This document shows positions 10,701 through 20,651 of a stretch of 64,000 nucleotides of DNA, one piece after another. Source of the stretch: Dendrolimus kikuchii (lineage: Eukaryota > Arthropoda > Insecta > Lepidoptera > Lasiocampidae); contig CM034398.1 in assembly GCA_019925095.2 (NCBI GenBank), positions 10,617,001 to 10,681,000 on the forward strand, given 5' to 3'. The notes under the pieces are model-generated. The model saw nothing but the letters and a program-made list of their open reading frames with translations. It did not search any database and was not told the origin of the DNA. The stretch's first letter is position 1; the number at the start of each line of letters is the position of its first letter. The position numbers were made by a program, and so were the translations under genes.

Positions 10701-12274
10701 AAATGATCTTCACAAAAATGTGGCCACTTTCTCCTTATTTGTTTACCCCTTAGACACGTAAAAAAACAGTTTCTGTGGTGTTTTTATCGTTGTACTGATA
10801 CATTGCGGTAATAACAGTGCTTGTAATAATTAGTATTCATTTTTTATTATGTATTTTTTTAAACTTTTGATAACACTTCAACCAACCAGATGTTTGTTTT
10901 GCACACCGTGACGTCATGCGAGACGCCATGACAGCTTGACGCGTTTTCGTTACGAAATGTCAAAATATTTATAAAATTCCTAAATAAAATATGTTCATGT
11001 TGTTTTTTTACTGAAATATTAATATTTTGGCTAAAATAGACCATAAGGCACAATATAAACCTGTTTCTCAAAAAGTGTCAACTACCGAATTGTTAACAAC
11101 GTTAATAATTGACAAAAATGTATAATAAAAAATGCTATGATTTTTATCATACATCACCTTATCTATATATCTGTATGTTATTTATAGCTTAGATTTTAAT
11201 ATGTTGTCATTATGTGTGATGTATATTTTTTATTCTTTGATAGCATGTGAGCATAACTTTATACGTGTTGTCGTGAGGCCGACCTATTTTATAGTTACAG
11301 ACGTTCAAAAATCGGAATGTAATGTTAAAAAATGAGCCCCTTTGATTTGTTTCTCTGTAGAAATTTAGTTATTCCATTATAAAATAACATGTAAATTCTT
11401 TGGAGAGATAAATATTTAAAATATTGTATGTGTTTAGGACGACGACAGTTCGATGGCGCCGTCGCTAGTGACCGCTCGCAAAACGCGCCGCTGGGCGACG
11501 CCGCACGCGCTCAAGAACCGCAGCAAGTACGCGGTGCGGCCGCGCGACGCCGTCGAGCTCGGCAACCACTTCGTGTGGGAGCTGGCGCCGGGCGCCAGCG
11601 CGCACGGCGTCGCGCCGGACAGGGCGCTGCTCCACCATTACAGGGTGCGTAATCGTCTGAATCAGGCCTAGGCACTGATTTTTGTTTTTATGACGTAATT
11701 GTTAGTTATCGGTTCTGTTTTTGCAATTAAAGTTATTTATATAAAAAAAAAACTGAAATAGTCTATACAAATGATGGCGAAACAATGCATTTTTTTAGAT
11801 TTTTTTTCTGTTTGTTCGAGATTCACGTAAAAAGTACTAGGCCGATTTTGATGCGGTTTTTGCTGATCGATAGCAAATTGTTAGACTTAAAATGTGAACT
11901 ACTATTTATTCTGGGAATCCCACGGGAATTTTTCTGGGAGCGGTTTGTAGTTGTTCAGGTAAATAAAAATTAGCTTATTCCGCCACAGTTTTCACTAAAA
12001 CGATAGCTTACATTCTTTTTTAAATGCTGTGGTATTTTGTGTCCCAGGAATCCCGCGAAAATTTCAAGTCAAACGTAGACGAAGTCGCTGGCATATTCTA
12101 GTCTTATATAAAAAATCAATTGTCTTATACTTTCAGATTGCATGCGAGTATGGAGGCACGAACTGCTTAACAGTACCATCAACAGTAGACAGAACGGCTC
12201 ATAGATGGACGGACGAATTGTATGAAAGGGTTAATACAGAATCGAAGAAAATTGCCAGTGAATGTCGGATTTAA
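1544..12274 (+). CDS. Glycosyltransferase family 92 protein, 3' five exons (spliced, 5' partial)
   Basis: This gene span joins exons 1544-1729, 4000-4223, 6596-6812, 11438-11644 and 12137-12274 in compatible phases. They give 323 visible codons ending in TAA. Family knowledge: GT92 (formerly DUF23; C. elegans GALT-1 is a characterised member) transfers galactose onto N-glycan fucose in the Golgi. Seen here: the family-typical block VCVKPFHFSYARDKWLLEW, a DVDE motif (DxD, metal/nucleotide-sugar binding) after WLLVI, RNTFFYLQWE, and the late LLHHYR motif. Insect GT92 proteins are usually about 450-550 residues, so the N-terminus with the cytosolic tail, membrane anchor and stem is upstream of the window. 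A poly(A) signal follows at 12388. The acceptor substrate cannot be read from the sequence. Confidence 0.88.
1730..3999. other. GT92 intron, no gene seen
   Basis: AT-rich intron between the exons ending at 1729 and starting at 4000. It includes a dispersed repeat at about 2290-2575 with relatives at 49.5-50.0 kb. The remainder, including 2600-3900, shows no coding or structural signal that I recognise. Confidence 0.7.
2290..2575. repeat. Dispersed repeat with a relative at 49480-50015
   Basis: CTTTCCCTTGGTTTGCCGTT, the block TGATTTTTCAAAAATCTAATG and the ending CTTTTGAGTATTTTTCACTA are all found again, in the same order, near 49790-50010. The first block also appears reverse-complemented near 49490-49530. 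This indicates a mobile or dispersed element of several hundred bases. I cannot name its class. Confidence 0.6.
4000..4223 (+). CDS. GT92 exon (start of catalytic domain)
   Basis: The acceptor is GTTCCAG|GAA and the donor ATTAG|GTGAGT. The exon is 224 bp, entered in phase 0 and left with two bases of an Arg codon. It encodes HVCVKPFHFSYARDKWLLEW, then FELNRLLGASHFYMYNES and a VTLLPWKLP end. This is the classical opening of the GT92 domain: a conserved VKP, then W..LNRLLG..H..YNES. The exon is much more GC-rich than the surrounding intron. Confidence 0.88.
4224..6595. other. GT92 intron, nothing coding seen
   Basis: A 2.4-kb AT-rich intron. I found no exon-like reading frame with splice sites and no clear terminal inverted repeats in it. 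Confidence 0.65.
6596..6812 (+). CDS. GT92 exon with DxD motif
   Basis: The acceptor is GATTTTCAG|GAC and the donor GGGAG|GTAAGA. The exon is 217 bp; its first base completes the Arg codon from the previous exon and it ends in phase 0. It encodes EGQFAAFNDCLYRSM, then WLLVIDVDEVVLPR, where DVDE is the expected DxD nucleotide-sugar/metal motif. It ends FLFRNTFFYLQWE, also typical of the family. The catalytic core is therefore intact in what can be seen. Confidence 0.9.
6878..7418. mobile_element. MITE, GCCGGTTCCTA family, copy 1
   Basis: The terminal inverted repeat is GCCGGTTCCTATATCTTA at 6878 and its exact complement ending at 7418. The element is 541 bp and lies just downstream of a GT92 exon, inside the intron. 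Two relatives occur in this window, at 9746 and about 26549. There is no ORF of note. No convincing target duplication is visible, so the superfamily is undecided. Confidence 0.8.
7562..7815. repeat. Dispersed repeat with relative at 33540
   Basis: TATACTATAATAAATCTGTA, the AAGGTTCGAGTTTG block and a later AAATGAAACTCG block are shared with 33540-33720. Upstream is a (TATC)n microsatellite. The open frame inside is an incidental reading of the repeat and is not a gene. Confidence 0.6.
8950..9560 (+). pseudogene. Broken YqaJ-type viral recombinase/exonuclease gene
   Basis: The reading frame is interrupted by several stops and shifts, but fragments are recognisable. One is KLEDCALFKYQHNSVLSD near 8980. 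Another is WITASQAFEVSR at about 9150, equivalent to the TAS motif that opens YqaJ domains. The last is TAGSPDG at about 9272-9292 followed by VEIKC at 9311-9325. In the lambda-exonuclease/YqaJ fold, the Asp of SPDG and the Glu and Lys of VEIKC are the catalytic D..ExK residues. They are preserved even though the frame is broken. It belongs to the surrounding transposon. The gene cannot make a full protein as it stands. Confidence 0.65.
9746..9870. mobile_element. MITE, GCCGGTTCCTA family, copy 2 (nested)
   Basis: GCCGGTTCCTACATCTTA at 9746 is matched by TATAGGAACCAGCC ending at 9870, 125 bp in all. A further internal inverted pair TTTGACATTA...ATGTCAAATTTTAAG makes most of it a hairpin. It is inserted in the decayed transposon at 8045-11099 and so is younger than it. 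Confidence 0.75.
11438..11644 (+). CDS. GT92 exon, GC-rich
   Basis: The acceptor is TGTTTAG|GAC and the donor TACAGG|GTGCGT. The exon is 207 bp, 69 codons, phase 0 both sides. It encodes VTARKTRRWATPHALKNRSK, then GNHFVWELAPG, and ends LLHHYR, the late GT92 motif. The exon is strikingly GC-rich (Arg/Ala/Gly/Pro codons) beside introns that are mostly A/T. An overlapping open frame starting at 11428 is a shadow. Confidence 0.85.
11775..12115 (+). repeat. Dispersed repeat in last GT92 intron
   Basis: This shares a series of blocks with 28450-28690 and 45890-46580, which are in the opposite orientation. The blocks are GTTTGTTCGAGATTCACGTA, GGCCGATTTTGATGCGG, GATCGATAGCAAATTGTTAGA, GGGAATCCCACGGGAATTTT and AAACGATAGCTTACATTCTT. 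It ends in a GAAGTCGCTGGCATATTCTAG sequence. The family is probably a non-autonomous element. The class is not certain. Confidence 0.65.
12137..12274 (+). CDS. GT92 terminal exon
   Basis: The acceptor is ATACTTTCAG|ATT. The exon is entered in phase 0, has 45 codons, and ends in TAA at 12272-12274. It encodes ACEYGGTNCLTVPST, then RWTDELYERVNTES and a short basic tail. Cysteines in this C-terminal part fit a lumenal, disulfide-containing end of the domain, which is inference. Confidence 0.85.
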   Translation: MACEYGGTNCLTVPSTVDRTAHRWTDELYERVNTESKKIASECRI

Positions 12275-12387
12275 ACTTTTTTGGATGTAATATACTACAT
12301 ATGAGGTAACATTTATGATAAATAGTTGCGAGGTGTCGTTAATTAAAACACAAAAGTTATATCCATAGATGAATTGTAACAGTGTAT

Positions 12388-12393
12388 AATAAA
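12388..12393 (+). terminator. Poly(A) signal of GT92 gene
   Basis: AATAAA lies 114 bases after the GT92 stop codon. A second possible signal follows near 12473. Confidence 0.5.
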
Positions 12394-12666
12394 TTCACAA
12401 GGGATGATAACAAGGTTCAATGTTCACAAAACATCCCCAACTTAGATTTCACACTAAATGTACATAAATGATTAAATAAAAGTCGACTAAAACTTCTTTC
12501 TTGGGGTACAATAAGGGAGTTTTAGTCGACAGAGTACCGTCTAAAAATGCAATTAAAACTTGCAAACTATAAAACCTACAAAAATACAGTACTATTCAAC
12601 AAGTTGAAATCTCTCGAATCAAAATGAATGTTTAGTAAAAAAAAAATTGTTTTTAAAATGTATTAA

Positions 12667-13062
12667 TCTATATATATAAATCAATTGCTGTTCGTTAATC
12701 TCGCTAAAACTCGAGAACGGCTGGACTGATTTGACTAATTTTGGTTTTGAATTATTTGTGGAAGTCTAGGAAAGATTTAAAAGGTGAGTAAATATGAAAA
12801 AAATACTCGGAATATAGTAAAAACAACAATTTCGGTTTCCCTCGGAAACTATTCCTACCTGTCAAACATTTGATGTTCGTCCCGTCGTTTACAAAACATT
12901 TAAATTTAAAAGTCGTTGAAAAATCGAATTAAATTTAAAAGTGATGTTTTTTTTCATTTTTTGTTTTAAATGACAAACGTTTAATGTTCGTCCCGTCGTT
13001 CAGAAATCAACGTTATTTACTTATTGATTCTAAGGCGGTACGAAGTTTGCCGGGTCAGCTAG
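12667..13062 (+). mobile_element. Non-autonomous Helitron
   Basis: It begins TCTATATATATAAATCAA at 12667 and ends CGGGTCAGCTAG at 13062, inserted between an A and a T. Both ends are hallmarks of lepidopteran Helitrons: 5' TC, and 3' CTAG preceded by a short GC-rich hairpin region at about 13035-13055. It carries the ACTCGAGAACGGCTGGACTG block common to these families. No Rep/helicase coding. Confidence 0.85.
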
Positions 13063-14678
13063 TATAGAATATAAATGTATAAGTGAGGTTAGCAAATTGG
13101 TTATAGAAACTATACAGATTTCAAAACTTAAAAGACCTCTCGTGAAAAAATTGCCGTTTTGATTTAATACTTCTACAACTCATGGACTCATTACCGACAC
13201 TTGGTCTATTACCCATAAGTACAATCTCATTAGATGCACTTCAGAGCATGTTATTAAAAATTACACTATTTTCGTTTTTTGCGTATCGTTTTCTTTGTAT
13301 TACTCCATCTAGACAAGTTTATGCTCTGGAGTCGTAATTTTTTTGTACGGCCAGCAAAAACGTGTATGTATTGATTTTATGAATATTGTATAGTGTTGTT
13401 TTGTGGACAGTGAACCTAAAATATCTAATTTAAAAGTGATAACATTAATTTATTACTCATTGTAGATATAAAACAAAATCATCTCAGTGACCAAGACGAA
13501 ATGAAATCTAAAATGTAAAATGTTTAAAATTGTTAGGCAACTGCTTGTTGCAATCACTATTTAGTTCTTAAGTGAATTGGTTTTGCTCTTTCCTGTTTTA
13601 TATTGTTATGTTTTATGTCACTAGAATAATAAAAAAGGCTGTTTATGACACACTACCGCTCTCAAAGTCTTATAATGGTACATTAACGTGAAATAGTAGC
13701 GATTTAATTATTAGCTTTATTTTTGTTGATTTTGTGGTATTAGTCCTTTTTTTAACGTGGTTTCGCATGATATATGGATGTTGTTTGGGGTCAAATATTA
13801 TTAAATATTCAAGTTTTAGAATAATCTTTATGAAATAGGGACCAGGCGAGGACGAGACCCATGTATAACAACAACTGAGAAGACACATACTTAACATAAT
13901 TATTGTCTATTTCAAAGTAAACTTATACTTTTTAAACAAATAAACACTTCAAATTTCCATCTAAAACTAGTTAATGCCAGTTGTAGTTGTATCTATGTTG
14001 GGAACATTTCTTACAGCACTGAATTTTGTTCGTATTTGTATTAATTCGTGAATTAATATTCAACTATAGAAATATTATATCACCGAAATTACCATTAACA
14101 TGTTACTATGTATGTACAATATGTGAATATGTTACTATAAAAATTAGTATTAAAAAGTGTTGGCCAAATATAGATACAAATACGATAGTAATTTTTTCTG
14201 TAGCTATTATGTAATTAATTTTAATTTGTCTTTTAGTTGAACGGCTATTTAGGGCTCTGAGTGCGGATGATAGTGTTTATTAATAAGTCATTAATTAATT
14301 TTGAACAAAATAGTAATTCTCAATATATCTTTAGAATAAATTATCAAGGCTCTAATTCTAGAATGAAATTCATTCCTGAGTAGATGGTTGCGACATTAAT
14401 CGGTCAGATTAAAAAGTATGGCACTGCGTGTGGTATTTACAAGAAAGTGTGATTTTTCAATTTAAACGATTGCCCTTGTATTTCAAGGGCCTTAAAATTT
14501 GAGGTCCTTATTTAAATAAAATTCATGTGCGTCACATACATTTCACCCAAATGTGAATTTGCACTTTGGTGAAATTATATATGACGCTTCGTGAATTAAA
14601 AATACTTTTTATTTGGAGGTATTATTTATTATCTCAGGCGTACTTTAATCCCCATTCAAATTTTTAATTCACAATTTC
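13063..14678. other. Intergenic, nothing recognised
   Basis: AT-rich sequence with no supported ORF and no inverted-repeat element that I could identify. Confidence 0.6.
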
Positions 14679-14915
14679 GACGGCCTCTGTGGTTGAGCAG
14701 GCTAACTGTTAGCCGGCCGAACTCGTTGGAACGCAGAGGCTTCGGGTTCGATTCCTGGCATGGTAAATTTCGGAAACGATCTTTCTGTTATTTACTGGGT
14801 GTCAGAGATTGGCCCCAGAGTGGTCCGTTGTATATTACCCATGACACAATCGTAACTTGCTTAGCTTGGGGATATACAATCTGTGTATTTGTCTGCCGAT
14901 TATGATTATTATAAA
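14679..14915 (+). mobile_element. tRNA-derived SINE
   Basis: The 5' head contains a pol III A-box-like TGGTTGAGCAGG and a perfect B box GGTTCGATTCC about 40 bases later. A tRNA-unrelated body follows (TTGGCCCCAGAGTGGTCCG, TATATTACCCATGACACAA, GGGGATATACAATCTGTGT), then a short ATT-rich tail. A 3' body fragment of the same family lies reversed at 48458-48600. Confidence 0.85.
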
Positions 14916-15147
14916 ATTATAAGGACCGTGTTTGAACTAACTCGAATTCAACTTGGACTCCTGTGCGTTCTAGTGAACTAGAGAGGCTAACGCTTAGAAG
15001 ACTATACCACGAAGCCGTCGTCATAGTTGTGGAAGAAGTATACTCAAACGATAATCCCAATAATTCTATCTTTTTATTATATAGTTTTGTGCTGATACTT
15101 TATTTAAATACTAGCTGTCAGCTCCTCCCTAGAACCATGTAAAGCAT

Positions 15148-15235
15148 ACCATCCAATAATTAGTACACTACTGACATGAAGAACCATATACCAATACGGT
15201 TCTTCAAGTGAGTAGTGTACTATTTATTGGATGGT
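15148..15235. repeat. 38-bp-arm hairpin
   Basis: The left arm is 15148-15185 and the right arm 15198-15235, complementary at 35 of 38 positions around a 12-base loop. The arms start ACCATCCAATAATTAGTACA and end ATTTATTGGATGGT. There is no flanking duplication, so it may be a solo-hairpin MITE or a transcribed stem-loop. Confidence 0.75.
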
Positions 15236-18200
15236 TAAGAGTTTTATTTTGATAAAACTATGTACAATGCTGGATTCATGATTTTGTTCCCATATGATTA
15301 CAAATATTTATATTAAAATCTTCTGAACCCTGTAAGCTATCGAAATGGAACGTATACGAAAATTGAAATTAATATTTCTGATTTAATTTCTAAATCTTAC
15401 ATTAAAATTCGTCAACACGTTTCATTGAATATCGTTCTAGAATGAGAGCCTGAATACAGAACATTATTTACGCACCTAATGAAGAATTCCTTATTTTATA
15501 CAATAAACTATGCTTTTATTTAGTTAACAATGAAACCTACGCATTTGTAATCTCTTACTTTGTACCTTTTCATGATGAATTACATAAATGTGCCATGAAT
15601 GTGTTTGCTCAATGATTGATTGGATCAGTATTAAATCAAATGTTCTGATAGTTTAATTTATTATGGCTGAAAATAAGTACTTTGGCAAGTTTGCAAAAAT
15701 ATTATAATTTCGCTAGGATACAATTCTTCACTCTTGTGTTCTTTTGGAATAATCAAATTAAAGAATATTATAGCATATCTCCATAGTGAAGTACCAATTA
15801 CAGCGTGGCGGGTAAGCAGTGAAAACTTTGATTGCTGGATCATATACTAAACTTAGATATTATACGAAATACAACATAACAATAACGGATTTGAAAGAAG
15901 TTATTAGCATAACGATACGGTGCATCGCCGGGCATCGTTCGCTCCGCACATACGTATATCCCTTATTACGGATTACGTAATCAATTAAGGTCCGTAAGAT
16001 CAATAGTAGTTTAAAAACTAAGCAACCGAGTTTAATCCTTCGTTTCCAATTGTTTTGTAATATCAATGGCAGTTTACCGATCTAAAACAATTTATACCAT
16101 GCAATAGTTTAAAATGGCCTAGAGGGTGGCTTAATTTCTCCTGCGTGGTTTAAACCACGCATTGTCATTGTCAATAAATTTAAACATTTTTGTCTCATTC
16201 CTTCAAATAGCCAGACAAAGTACTACAGCAGCGCGGGACAAAAAGTTTGTACCTACCCATATGGCCGACCCTTTTTCAGTGTCACTAATAATATGATAGT
16301 TGCTATAATACTATAAATGCTTCGAAAGAACGAATGAAATGTTTATAAATTAGACTGATCTTACCATTTAAACGTACTGACTGATCGAAGATTAGTTGAT
16401 CTCTCCATATTTTCGAACTGATCGTACGACACGGGTTAAACCACTGAGGCGGCGCGGCGTGCTTGCATCGATCGGGAAAAGGGGCGTTTGGGCTGTCGAT
16501 GGAAGGCTTAATATCCAAATCGAATGGTCCATCAGATAGGCCGCTAGGCTGTCTGCTGTAATCTAGCATTAAAAAAATAAAAATTACCACTTATGCCAAA
16601 ATGAACCAACATACCCATAGTAAAAAATTTACTTATTAACACCAGACATATCAGTGTGATACATTCTCAGCAATAACAGCCTGATTTATAAACATCTGAT
16701 ATAAAAATTATACGTAAACTAATCTATACATGAAATTTCTAATTTAAGCCCAATTTCTTGATGAGTTTTTCTTCAAAATATAACATGTAAATTTTGAATT
16801 GATGTGAACTTTTGAATTTTTCAAATAAATGACACTGATTGATATAAACTTCTAATAGTCGAAATAAGGGTCCGATATGTGAGTGAGTACTATTTTCAGC
16901 CTAATGTGTAGAAAAATTTAACACTTAAAAGATCGTAGAGGAAGAATACCAAGAACAGCAATCGCCAAATATAAAATGTAAAAAAAACTCTAAATTGCAT
17001 ACACACAATTTCATACATACATACAATTCCAAAGCGCGACAATAGTCTTTCTTCTCTTGTTCGTTTTGATATACCAAATACTAAGATTTTCAAGTATCAT
17101 TTTGTCATTTGTAGCATATTTTCAGATTAACCCAGTAAATATATTTAAAGGTTTTAATTAATTATCAATTTAATGTTTTGACTATTATTATTGTACTGAC
17201 TGATTTTAATTATTTAGTTATAAAATTTTGGTTGAGAGTCTATAGATGTCTTTCTATATCAAAATAGAAAAGAATGGCACTCCCTATAAAAGTAGGATTA
17301 ACAAGCTTCTTCAGACTTTCATTTTTTATTGGGTGATTGTTATTTCTGTATTTTTCTTCTATACATTTACAGTACCCGCAAAACATTAATGCGTTATGAG
17401 TGAAGTTAGTTCGGTGAGTTAGAGGTAGGTCTAGTGAAATATTAACGTTTATTACATCTCACGGTGTATTGTGCGAAAGAGATGGCATGAGATTCTGGAT
17501 AGCGGCCGAGCGAGAGCACAACACTCCTCTCCGTTCTGTCTGTGAATTTTGTAACTGTGTTCTACGCATTAATGTGTACGAACTTCAAAAACGCATTTAA
17601 ATTTTGCTCGTACTATATACTAACAATTCGCAAATAACACATTCCATGTAGTGTGAGACTCATATACAATGTGTATTTACATTATATACAATATATACCT
17701 TATATATTGTAATTTTTGCTTATGAACTATTTATAAAAAGCAGCCTATGAATTTGGATAATTTGTGAAGTTTTTGGATAGTTTTAAATATCTTTATACCA
17801 ACCTTATGTTTTCTTGTGTGAAATTAATTCAGCATAAATATATAATAATTTAATTTGTCATCAACGTAGTGTTAATGCCGGTTGCGTTCGAAGCATACAC
17901 TTCGCATCCCGGAGTCAGTTTCTAGTACACCTTATTAACTAACAGTACATATTCATTAAATTATAAGTATCTTAAACCATGATGGTTTTACATGACATTA
18001 TACATCAGATTAAGATATCTTTATACGCATAATGTGAATGAATATATGTATATTTTATTTATTTTGTGGCATCCTCACACATTTAGTCAATGTGGATAGT
18101 TTGTAAGGTTTGTTTTATTTGCCGCTAATGTGGTGAAATCAGTCTTTGTTGCAAGATTGAACTATGCGGATATTTCGTATGTCTTGTGCCATCAGAACAA

Positions 18201-19749
18201 ATCGTTACAATATTAATTAAATCGACTAGCCTACGAGTATACATAATATATGCAGTCCATTTTAACATATACAGGGTAGCCAGGACAGTGACGTTTAATT
18301 ATTTTTTTTGTTATTACATGAAGGGCTACTCGGATTACCCCCATGTATGTTTTACCAAAAAATTTAGTTTTCGATTAAATTTTTGTGATTTTAGGAAATT
18401 TCGACCGGCTTTAAATTTTTTATTTTTTGGTATGTTTATTTCGGAGTTTTTTTATGCAATTAAGTCCTTATAAATTTTACTTTTATACGTAAAATAATCA
18501 ACAGTCTAACCTCAATGCAAGTAACAAAAAATATACTTTAAAGTGAAAAAAATATTTCGAGCGAATCAGACTCGAATTAACTTAAATTAAAAAGGCAACT
18601 CCATGTTTCAGAGTGCTTCTAAAAACTGGGCAAGAGTTTAAGCTTTCATAATAATATAAGAAAGTTACCCTTAATAGTCTGTTTTTTGCTTTTACCGGCT
18701 TTCAAAGTTTGACTGACATGGAAATTTATTCAAGTTAGATTTTTCTATAAAAAATTAAATTTGGCCTATTTTATCTTTTCTTGATTGATTAATAATTATA
18801 ATCTATATAACAATTACAATCTTGCCATTGTTTTGAGCAGGCTTCTTGAAAATTCTATTAAGTTGCATGTTTTACACTTTGCCATGAATACAATGACGCA
18901 AATAAAAATATTGCTGTCTCTCGCGCACACGCATGGTTATCAGGCACTAGAGCAGTGTCTGTGATTTTATTATTATATTGCGTTGTACTCGTATCTTATT
19001 TTTATTAAATAAATTAAAACACAGTTGATTGTGAAAAAAAAATTTACAACCAATTTTCAAAGATACGCTCTTCTACAAAAATACACGTCCCACAAGCTCC
19101 TTTTGTCTATAACATTTTTTGGAAAACTTTCATCCCGGTTTATTGGGCAGATGAGGGAAATTGAAAAAGCTGGAAATGCTGTCACAGGGAACAAAAAAGC
19201 TTTTAACATATTAAAAGTATTTTTTTAATTATTATTGTAATTGTAAAACGTGTACTAAAAGGGGCTGTTTTATAGTTCATGCAAATTCTAAAGTTTTTAT
19301 TCAAACTGAGTTCCACTGGAGGACATTTTTTTGAAAGTCATATGTATAAAATTAAATTAACTACCTAACCTATTTTATGTATGCCGTTTTGCAATTTGTT
19401 TTATTACTGTTTTAAGGAGTAGAAGCGGCAAAAAATTCTCCAGAGACATATGTATGTATGTAGCAAATTTTTTTATTTAATATTTATGTATCTGTCGCAG
19501 CTTTTTTTAAATTCATAAATATGTTTCACAATTTATTTTTTAGGTTTTAATGCAGCGTACACATCAGGGGAAAATAAGTTTAGCGTCCTAATAATTTTAA
19601 AAGCGTATTAAAAATCACAGCGCATTTATACAACGATCTTCGTAAATTCCAAACAGGTTTTTGGTTTAGAAAATAAAATTTCAATTCAGTTTTCAGTATA
19701 ATGACGTCTAAATATAATCATAGATCCCTGTAGATTCAGTATAATCACG
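15236..19749. other. Intergenic, mostly featureless
   Basis: No gene was recognised. A possible small MITE lies at about 17380-17582, bounded by CATTAATGCGT and its complement ACGCATTAATG, with a GC-richer core around AGCGGCCGAGCGAGAGCAC. No other clear structure was found up to the LTR element. Confidence 0.55.
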
Positions 19750-19754
19750 CCTAT

Positions 19755-20231
19755 TGGTACCGCCATGTAAACCTCCTTTCGACCTATTCATACTTTTCTT
19801 CGACATATTTAAATTCTTCCTTGAAATCTGACGGCGCGTTCCCTTTCGCACGTCACTTCAATCAATTCATCTCATGTCATCATAAAATAAAATAAATTAA
19901 ATCGCACCGCAAATACAAATATATTGTAAATAACATAATATAACATAAAACATATCGCGCCCGCAACCCTAATTAAATATAAATATATGTATTATATAAA
20001 TAACCCACCCGCTCCGCATCAAATTGTAAAATATAATAAAAATATATAATATAAATTATAACAAATAAAGTGAAGTGAAGTGGACTGAGGGCAGAGGAGC
20101 AGCCGCATTTCATTCCCATTAACCAGGTAAGTGCGTGCTTATCTTCCGATTCCCATCAAAATTGTCCCACACTTCTTTTCCCGCAAATTTGACACAGTTC
20201 GCTTCCCGCTAAACCCAGCGCCGCCGCACCA
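19755..20231 (+). repeat. 5' LTR
   Basis: Runs TGGTACCGCC...GCCGCACCA. It contains an AT-rich middle with TATATAAATA-type promoter candidates and AATAAA at 20064-20069. Near its 3' end it has a consensus splice donor CAG|GTAAGT at 20124-20132. It is identical to the 3' LTR except for one base. Confidence 0.95.
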
Positions 20232-20233
20232 AA

Positions 20234-20249
20234 TGGTCCTTCGAGCCGG
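20234..20249 (+). promoter_or_regulatory. Primer-binding site
   Basis: TGGTCCTTCGAGCCGG begins two bases after the 5' LTR. It is complementary to a tRNA 3' end of the form CCGGCTCGAAGGACCA, including the CCA. I cannot name the isoacceptor with certainty. Confidence 0.85.
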
Positions 20250-20651
20250 ATACTCGTTACGCGTAATTTTGGCGTAATCGAGCCGGATTTCCTATATTTA
20301 TAGCCCTACCATAGCATATCATATACCGCATTCTCGCATTCGTGTGTTTCCTAGCTTTATAGCTAGGAAAATTACCGCCCCGCTTCCTCTTTTTTCACCG
20401 CCCTTGGTCTTATAGGTGTTTGTCTAAGCTATATTAATTACTCGCACCCGCACGTTTAGGCAACCCTTAGCCGAGTGTTATTTCTATTAGTAGAAATAAA
20501 TATAATTAAGTTCGCCATTCATTAAATCATATTTTTCATATCGCATCAATTCGCTATTTTCGTTTATCGATTTTCCGCTGATACATTTGTCATTGAACCG
20601 CATTTGTCTTTTATTCTTTTTAATTTAAATTGAGTTACGTTTGTCATCAAT

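Larger units (their letters stand above)
8045..11099. mobile_element. Decayed DNA transposon with YqaJ gene (ISL2EU/IS4EU-like)
   Basis: A 24-base inverted repeat with one mismatch bounds the element: TTGTTAATAATTCGGTAGTT at 8045 and its complement at 11076-11099. Inside each end are a second pair of related subterminal blocks containing GTGACGTCAT, near 8238 and 10908. The interior holds remnants of a YqaJ-family exonuclease. Known: ISL2EU/IS4EU transposons encode a transposase plus a YqaJ-domain protein. Inference: this is a dead copy of that group, inserted in a GT92 intron. No transposase was recognised, although a minus-strand coding-like frame runs about 10237-9873. A MITE has inserted at 9746-9870. 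Confidence 0.6.

Noticed and set aside
11428..11652. Overlapping Arg/Ala-rich frame at the GT92 exon
   Set aside because: Alternate frame of a GC-rich exon; splice sites and family motifs support the other frame.
14690..14755. Possible tRNA gene (A and B boxes)
   Set aside because: The head cannot be closed into a full cloverleaf with an acceptor stem and is followed by a SINE body. The heads near 38570 and 39110 were rejected likewise.
14693..14905. 70-codon ORF
   Set aside because: Lies entirely within a tRNA-derived SINE.
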